From assembly GCF_037975245.1 (NCBI RefSeq), contig NC_092577.1, positions 17,880,398 through 17,944,397 of the forward strand: a stretch of DNA of 64,000 nucleotides, in the 5' to 3' direction. Below, piece by piece: positions 57,542 to 64,000 of this stretch. Below the pieces are notes generated by a model that ran no database searches, was not told the DNA's origin, and saw only the letters and a program-made list of their open reading frames with translations. The stretch's first letter is position 1. Every line of letters starts with the position of its first letter. The translations under genes were made by a program, and so were the position numbers. The stretch comes from Apostichopus japonicus (lineage: Eukaryota > Echinodermata > Holothuroidea > Aspidochirotida > Stichopodidae).

Positions 57542-60500
57542 TTGTGTGCAAATATATGTATCTCTAATACCGAGATTCCTTTTTTAGTAGATACTGGCGC
57601 TGGTACTACCATCATTAGTGTTCATACATGGGAGCGTTTATGCTCTGTAGGTAATTTGGCTCCACTTACTAAGACGGTAGCCAGTTTTGCCGGTGTTGAT
57701 GGTAGGCCACTCCAAGTAAAAGGTAAATGTAATTTAACTTTCAAATTTCACACCCTGAAGATTCCAGTGCAAGTCCTAGTTGCCAGTATCACTGCCCCTG
57801 GTTTACTTGGAATTGACTTTTTAAGAGAACATGAATGTTTGATACAATTGGGAGGTGAACCCCTATTGTTTGTTGGTAGGACTCGCTTAGCTGTTCCTCT
57901 TTGTGAGACTCCGCTGGATCAGCCAATTAGGGTAGCACTGGTTGAGACAGTCTTTATCCCTGCAGAGAGCGAGATTATGGTGTCAGGGGTGTTAGAATTG
58001 ATATATGGAGTGCCCCAGGGGAAGCTGAATGGGCCAGGCCTACTGGAAACTAAACCCGGAGTGCCTGAAAGCCGCCATGTTATGGTTGGACGTGCTTTAG
58101 TTGATACTTCTAGAAGGACTGTCCCTATTAGACTATTAAATGGTACTTCGAATCCTGTAACATTGTACAAAGGTACCCATGTAGGCATAGTTTCCCCCAT
58201 TGCCAACGTTGTGGAGGTAGATGAGGTAGAGAACAATTATACCAGTGGATTACCGGCCGAGATGAAAGATTTGCTCCATCGAAGTGGGGAGGGTGTACCC
58301 GATTGTGAGCGTATTCGTTTGAGGCAGTTTTTGCAGGATAACCGTAGTGTGTTCTCTTGCGAAGGTGACCCCTTAGGAAGGACTGGGTTGGTTAAGCACT
58401 GCATTGATACGGGTGATGCAATCCCAATCCGACATCTCCCTAGGAGACTTCCCTTTCATAAACGGGTAGAAGCACAGGCCGAAGTGAATGAGATGTTGAC
58501 GCAAGGCGTCATTTCCCCTTCTAAGAGTGCGTGGTCCTCCCCAGTGGTACTAGTGAAAAAGAAAGATGGCTCTTTGCGGTTTTGTATAGACTATCGTAGG
58601 TTAAATGACGTTACTAATAAAGACGCCTTCCCATTGCCTAGGATAGATGATAGCTTAGATGCATTGTCAGGGGCTAAGTGGTTTTCTACCCTTGATCTAA
58701 AAAGTGGGTACTGGCAAGTCGAAATGGACCGTAGAGACAGGGAGAAGACAGCCTTCTCAATGGGTAGTGGTCTTTATGAGTTTAATGTGTTACCTTTTGG
58801 ATTGTGCAACGCCCCTGCCACTTTTCAGAGATTAATGGAGCAGGTACTTCGTGGGTTACATTGGGAAATATGTGTTATATATATCGATGATATCATAATA
58901 TATGCCCCCACGATAGAGGAGCAATTAGTACGCCTAGGAGAAGTTTTCGACCGATTAAGGGGGGCAGGGTTGAAGCTTAAGCCTTCCAAGTGTGACTTGC
59001 TCAAAAAGGAAGTCAAGTATTTAGGTCACATTGTCTCTGATCACGGGGTGGGTACCGATCCCAGTAAGATCGAAGCAATCACAGGTTGGCCCCCTCCCAC
59101 AACACTGAAGCAACTAAGAGGATTTCTGGGACTGTGTTCCTATTACAGGAAATTTATTAGGAACTTTGCAGAAATTGCCAGTCCCCTACATGCACTAACA
59201 AAGAAAGGCCAAAGGTTTCTGTGGTCTGAGGAGTGTGAAGAACGATTTCAGACTCTGAAATCTAAACTGACGACAGCTCCCGCCTTAGCCTACCCAAATT
59301 TTAGTCAGATGTTTATCCTTGATACTGATGCTAGCAATACGGCAATAGGGGCTGTGTTGTCTCAGACCATTAGGGGTGAAGAACATCCTGTGGCCTATGC
59401 CAGTCGTACGCTAAGCAGTAGTGAAAAGAAGTATTCCGTAACACGTAGAGAGCTTCTTGCTGTTGTAACTTTTATTAAGAATTTCCGCCCCTAGCTTTAT
59501 GGCAGGGTCAGGTAGCTAGGTGGCTGGAAGTGCTGGGCACATATGATTTTCAGATAGAAACTAGGCCTGGCAGAGTGCATGCCAATGCAGACGCTTTGTC
59601 GAGAAGTGATCCCCCCATGGTGCATTCGGGAGCATTGCCTGCCAACCCTCCGATAGAGACCCCAGGGTTATGTAACATAGTTACGGCGGACTCTAATTGG
59701 GTTGAGAGCTGTACCAAGGAGCAGCTCAGGGGGTACCAACTAAAGGATAGTAATATTGGGCCAGTGTTGAATTGGAAGGAGAGTGGTTCTCGTCCTCCCT
59801 GGGAGCAGATTAGTGGGTTAGATAGGGCGGCAAAAGCTTATTGGGGCCAATGGGACCTGTTAAGCATTAAGGATGGTGTATTGTATAGATGTTGGGTGTC
59901 AAATACCGGTGCCCACGATAGGGATGTAATAGTGATGCCTCAGGTCCTGAGAGAAGATGTATTGTACGAGTTACATAATTCTCCAACCGGGGGTCACTTA
60001 GGACAAAAGAAGACAAGAGGGAAAGTTCTAGCCAGATGCTACTGGTTTGGTATGAAAAGAGATGTCGAAAATGTGAGCTCTGTGCCCGTCGTAAGCCCCC
60101 CCAACCGAGGGCGCAGATGAAAGTTGTTAAGATAGGTGAGCCTCTCCAAAGGGTTGCCATAGATGTTTTGGGCCCCCTTCCAGAGACTTATAATGGCAAT
60201 AAATATATTATTGTAATTGCACATTATTTTACCCGTTGGACAGAGGCTTATCCGGTCCCCAATCAGGAGGCTGCAACTGTAGCGTCGGTAGTAGCTGAAC
60301 AGTTTGTGGCACGCTTTGGTGTACCACAGATTATTCATACCGACCAAGGGTAAAATTTTGAGTCTAATTTGTTTAAGGAACTTTGTAAGTTCTAACTAAG
60401 GGATAGAAAAGACAAGAACTACTGCATATAGACCACAGTCAGACGGTTTAGTAGAACGGTTCAACCGTATGTTAGAGCAAATGCTTTCTGTGTAGGTAAA

Positions 60501-61215
60501 TGAAAATCAGAAAGATTGGGATGTACATGTTCCTTTGGTTTTAATGGCCTTTCGTTCAAGCCCGCAGGAAACCACGTGGTATTCCCCGAATCTACTAATG
60601 CTGGGACGAGAGACTACACTTCCACTAGAAATGATGAACGGCCAACCAGTCTCAACAGTGGTTGCCTCTACAACTTCGGAATATGTCATGACCTTCGCCC
60701 AGAGGTGTGAAAAAGCTTTCCGCATTGCACGCGACCACAACACACTGGGCCATAAACGACAGAAACGGTATTATGATGCACGCATCGGCAAGGTGGCATC
60801 TTCGTATTCGGTCCAAGACAAAGTATGGGTAGCAGTACATGCTAAAAAGAAAGGCCGATCTCCCAAACTACAGTTGAGATGGAATGGACCGTTTGTCATC
60901 ACACACAAACTCTCAGACTGTTTGTATCGTATTAGACACATCGATTCTGCAAAACTGAAAGTAGTTCATGTGGACCGGTTAAAGAAATATGTGACTCCCG
61001 ATGATCTTAATCAAATGACGGTTACACCGGAGCACACTACGGTAGAGCCAGCAACAGAAATTGCCCCCGATAAGCATATAACTGATATGGGCTATGAGGA
61101 AGTTCTTGAAGAGGAGTTGGAGGATATCGTTGAGACTGAGGGGGAGAGGCCCCCAGAATTGTTAAAGCGGAAGCGTCGCCCACCAGTGTGGATGCAAGAT
61201 TACGAACGATATTAG
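57542..61215 (+). pseudogene. Gypsy pol: protease, RT, RNase H, integrase, interrupted
   Basis: The protease has FLVDTGAGTTIIS at about residue 16. The RT has LRFCIDYRRLNDVT, LDLKSGYWQVEM, LPFGLCNAPATFQR and IYIDDIIIY. RNase H begins FILDTDASNTAIGAVLSQ. The frame breaks at about 59492, continues to about 60065 with the HHCC zinc-binding part (HNSPTGGHLGQ) and breaks again. The integrase core follows (CELCARRK, RVAIDVLGPLP, IIHTDQG) with a TAA at 60351 between the second Asp and the third catalytic Glu. After more stops it is open again at 60535-61215 (LRWNGPFVITHKLSDCLYRI). No chromodomain is seen. Confidence 0.9.
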
Positions 61216-61597
61216 CTTGACTGATCACCTCGCTTCTATTTGAATAATTTGTAGGAAGGTACTGTGATTGAAACTGGCACGTTATGTTTGAGAACGCCAT
61301 ACCTCTGTGCATGGGGGTCGGAAAGTGATTCAGTGATCGTTATGGAAAGGATTTTTTTTTTTGGAGATGAACGGAAATGCTGTCTCGGAGAAAACCAATT
61401 GTGGTGGTGATAGTTCGGGGCCTCAGGTCGCCTAGGAGGCCGGGGGGTCCCCTACACATGTATATATAGAGAGGGAGCGAATATGTTTGGTGAAGTATAG
61501 AAATTGTGCAAGTTGATCTACCACGTCATATGTGTTATATTACTGGGTAGTGTGTTTGGACATCGAGGGCGAGTCCTTTCGAGAGAGTTGGGGGTGG

Positions 61598-62587
61598 TGT
61601 TACGCCCTGGGTTGTTCGGGATGCGTGTACCCCGTATTTCGAACACGCCCAGGGCTACTAAGAATATGTTGTCCCGTTTTGTTTGAATAATTTACCCTGC
61701 GATTTGTTGTCCATTCATTCACCATTCCATTTACTTATTTATTATGCAGGTCTCGTTCGCTCTCCCAGTCGTCTGCCATCACCAGCATTCCAGGCATTCG
61801 CTCTTTTATTACGCGAGTTGTTCTGTGTACCGTTTATCTATTTTACTTTCAACTTGCTCTCTTAACCTTGTTTAATTAAGACGTTGTTTTTCTTATGTAT
61901 TTTGTATTGTGGAAACTGAATTTATTTCGTTGAAGTTCGGGCAGAGAACTGGAGACCAGCGGTGAGCAGCACGGCAATTACAGTAAAGTATTATTTTAAA
62001 GGGAAGGCTGATTTATTTTAGAGAGCGGGTCCAGGAGTGAAGGCTGACTACGGGCGCCATTCCTTTTGTATAGTATAACTAATAAGTTCCCGTCCTGGTT
62101 GGCCTCGTTGCATTTTTAGACTCCGGAGGTAGGGTCAAATTAGGGCTCTCCCCGGAGGTATTGCAGAAGTTAATCGGGGCGAGACCACATTAGGCAGTAT
62201 TAGTTCAGTCTGCCGTTGGCGCCCCGTGTCGGGTATTCACTCTCGTGATTCAGTTAAGAGCCGTGCTGCTCACGCCCTGGTATGTAGTGTATTTGTTATT
62301 TATTTAAACTGAATCTCTGCCTGTTGTTTGCTTTTATATTTGTATACGGCAGAAAGGCACTGCCTTATTTTTGTTAAGTGTATGTTTAAAGTTAATTAAG
62401 CTATTAAATTGTTGATTTCAGACCCAGTTCTCTTTAACTATATTCTTCTCTCTTTTTTGTGTGTATTGGTTCAAGCCCTGCTAGCATAATTCTTCGCCTC
62501 CCCCCCCTTCCCCTGCCCTGACATCAGGTGGCCTCCAGCTGCCTGATTTCCCACGCTACCGCTCGGCCGGGGTACAGGGGTGTTATA
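61598..62587 (+). repeat. 3' LTR of the gypsy element
   Basis: It starts TGTTACGCCCTGG and ends GGGTGTTATA. The ends form an imperfect inverted repeat with TGTAACATCCCTG (taken from the 5' LTR end). A short G-rich polypurine-like stretch precedes it. It carries about 32 extra bases compared with the 5' LTR. Confidence 0.88.
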
Positions 62588-62612
62588 GTATGCAATGTGG
62601 GCCCTGTGCCCA

Positions 62613-63226
62613 TTAGCCCACAAGGTAGAGGGGATATCGGACTTCTATTCTAACTCGTCTAGTCCCGGTCTTGACACCTTTACATTCAAGGAATTCCGGC
62701 TCCTCGTAGCCGGTCACTTTCCCAAAACGCCCCAGTGTCCGCACAACCTGTTCAGACATGTCCAGAGGGAGACGGAGGACTGTCACCCACACCGAACTGT
62801 CATACGGTGTGACCTTCAGTCCCTCGACTCCCTCCAACACATGGACGCCTCGGACGCGGGCAGCCTCCGAGGTAAACCGTACATCAAAACAATTCATACC
62901 CCGGAGAGGTTTACGCTGAAGCGCGTCAACCTCTCCAGGGACCTCTAAGCCAACAGAACGCAAAACTGAAAAAACTTGTACGGGGACGACCTTAGCCTCC
63001 CCCGAAAAACTCAACAATACGATTTTGCTGTCACGACGAGCCGCCATGACAGCTAGGGGTGTGGCAAAGCCACGCACCCATACACAGACCAAAACGAAAC
63101 AAACCCAAAACACACAAACTACACTAAAACAAACTGTAAACTAATGAAGGGCCAACGTAAAAACACAATAAAGGTGTGGTCAACGAAAGGTGGAGAGCAG
63201 CCGAAGACACGTCCGGACTCCACGAG
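62613..63226 (-). mobile_element. LINE B5, 5' end with ORF1 N-terminal half
   Basis: Antisense. It has the family B 5' UTR (63048-63226) and then ORF1 from MAARRDSKIVLLSF (start at 63047) through LEGVEGLKVTPYDSSVWVTV and TLGRFGKVTGYEEPE. It stops near 62618, about 30 bases from the 3' LTR of the gypsy element. The 3' part of the LINE is missing. The open frame is cleaner than in B3. Confidence 0.8.
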
Positions 63227-63234
63227 AACTGAAC

Positions 63235-63488
63235 TGATTGGTTGCAGGCTCCGTGATCTTGCCTGGAGGATTGCACACGGTGCCTTGGTGACCAACCTAA
63301 AAAGGTATCATTGGCGATTGGCTGATGGACTGTGCCCAAGGACCGGCTGTGACAGCTTAGGGAGTACCGCTCATGTTTTTTGGCATTATTGCTTTCTTTT
63401 AAACTTATGGGAGTGGTTCCAGACCTGGACCGTTCATGGTCGGTAGGACAGGGCTTTGTTTTATATGAGGCAGACCCGCCAGTTTGTT
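63235..63488 (+). mobile_element. LINE A5 sense fragment, ORF2 C-terminal region
   Basis: It encodes GCRLRDLAWRIAHGALVTNL and CPRTGCDSLGSTAHVFWHY, matching the zf-RVT region of LINE A ORF2, and stops at CCAGTTTGTT. There it meets an antisense LINE A tail and does not resume. The junction type is the same as at 21038/21039. Confidence 0.8.
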
Positions 63489-63650
63489 GTGTGCTTTTTA
63501 CGTCACCCGCGATGCGGGATCCAAAACGTCACGGCCAAACGGCACTACCGAATCATCCCATTCTGATAAACGAAACTCAGGTCAAGCGAGCTAAAAAAAA
63601 ATGCCCACCGACCTGCAGAGACAAACCCCCAACCACCCACTCAAACATTC
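63489..63650 (-). mobile_element. LINE A5 antisense 3' end
   Basis: It starts with GTGTGCTTTTTACG, carries the hairpin CCCGCGATGCGGG (63506-63518) and the 3' UTR (GTCACGGCCAAACGGCACTA), and fades near 63650. No target-site duplication was found. Confidence 0.8.
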
Positions 63651-63719
63651 AACAAGAGCCTAAGGGCATATATGACAATACACATAATATTATGAAGCAA
63701 GATTGGGGTCAAATAGTCC

Positions 63720-64000
63720 AAGAATAGTCCAACATTATAGCCAACACTTTTGAGATCTAAATATAATTTGAAAATGTTCCACCACCCCATTCACAACTTG
63801 TCCCAAAATATCAACCGTGTCACACCTTGGCATTGGGAGTTAGTTGCATTAAATGTCGAAAAATTAACTTTCAACTTGTATACGTAACTTCACACACAAA
63901 AGTCACCCATGGTCTCAAAAATGTCAATGGGTTGACCTAAATATAGCATCAAAACTAAAAATTGAAACATTTTTTCTTTGCCCATTTTCTCCGCCCAAAA
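63720..64000. repeat. Dispersed repeat, second copy
   Basis: CACAACTTGTCCCAAAATAT and the following TTGGCATTGGGAGTTA, and later CTTCACACACAAAAGTCACC, match the repeat at about 30655-31030. It runs off the window. Confidence 0.6.

Larger units (their letters stand above)
55389..62587 (+). mobile_element. Ty3/gypsy LTR retrotransposon, defective
   Basis: Order: 5' LTR (first 28 bases missing), primer-binding site, gag, pol (protease, RT, RNase H, integrase), 3' LTR. The RT-RNase H-integrase order is that of Ty3/gypsy. No envelope-like ORF is seen between pol and the 3' LTR. Frameshifts in gag and pol and a stop inside the integrase core make it non-autonomous. The LTRs are close to identical outside one indel, so the insertion is fairly young. 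Confidence 0.93.

Noticed and set aside
55389-62587. Endogenous retrovirus with env
   Set aside because: No envelope-like reading frame with signal peptide or membrane segment is present between pol and the 3' LTR.

Overview
This is a eukaryotic, almost certainly marine invertebrate, genomic window. GT-AG introns, a KMT5A-type SET domain, an IRE1-like kinase, Tx1-type LINEs, a Ty3/gypsy element, a hAT element and a Tc1/mariner relic all point to an animal. The repeat style suggests a deuterostome such as an echinoderm, but that is a weak inference. There are no operons, no CRISPR array and no recognised rRNA or tRNA gene.

The most interesting part is 33.8-49.2 kb on the + strand. There, exons with compatible splice phases appear to encode one protein. 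It has a KMT5A/SET8-like SET domain (33788-37620), an IRE1/RNase L-like protein kinase domain without the RNase part (41811-44300), an acidic linker (45537-45652) and one large last exon (47195-49244). The last exon holds two zinc fingers, a tyrosine-recombinase catalytic domain and a Myb/SANT-like tail. I know of no described protein with this combination. The reading frame is interrupted by about five one-base indels, which could be assembly errors or real decay. A degenerate tandem array sits in the intron between the SET and kinase parts.

Two relatives of the zinc-finger plus recombinase part lie upstream as a duplicated pair: locus 1 (1428-9808) and locus 2 (17314-26153). Unlike the large exon at 47-49 kb they are split by introns. 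Both are pseudogenes. Locus 1 is split by a 5 kb LINE. Locus 2 has lost two catalytic exons and carries several LINEs. Between them is a broken DDE-type transposase-like gene (about 12.66-14.55 kb).

The rest is dominated by two related Tx1-like LINE families. Family A has copies at 1546-6531, 18560-21038, 50494-55388 and several fragments. Family B occurs as truncated or internally deleted copies. Both families end in the same short 3' sequence, and family A has a conserved 3' hairpin with compensatory changes. A 7.2 kb Ty3/gypsy element (55389-62587) abuts the 3' end of a LINE A copy. The paralogous loci act as natural empty sites that confirm several insertions.
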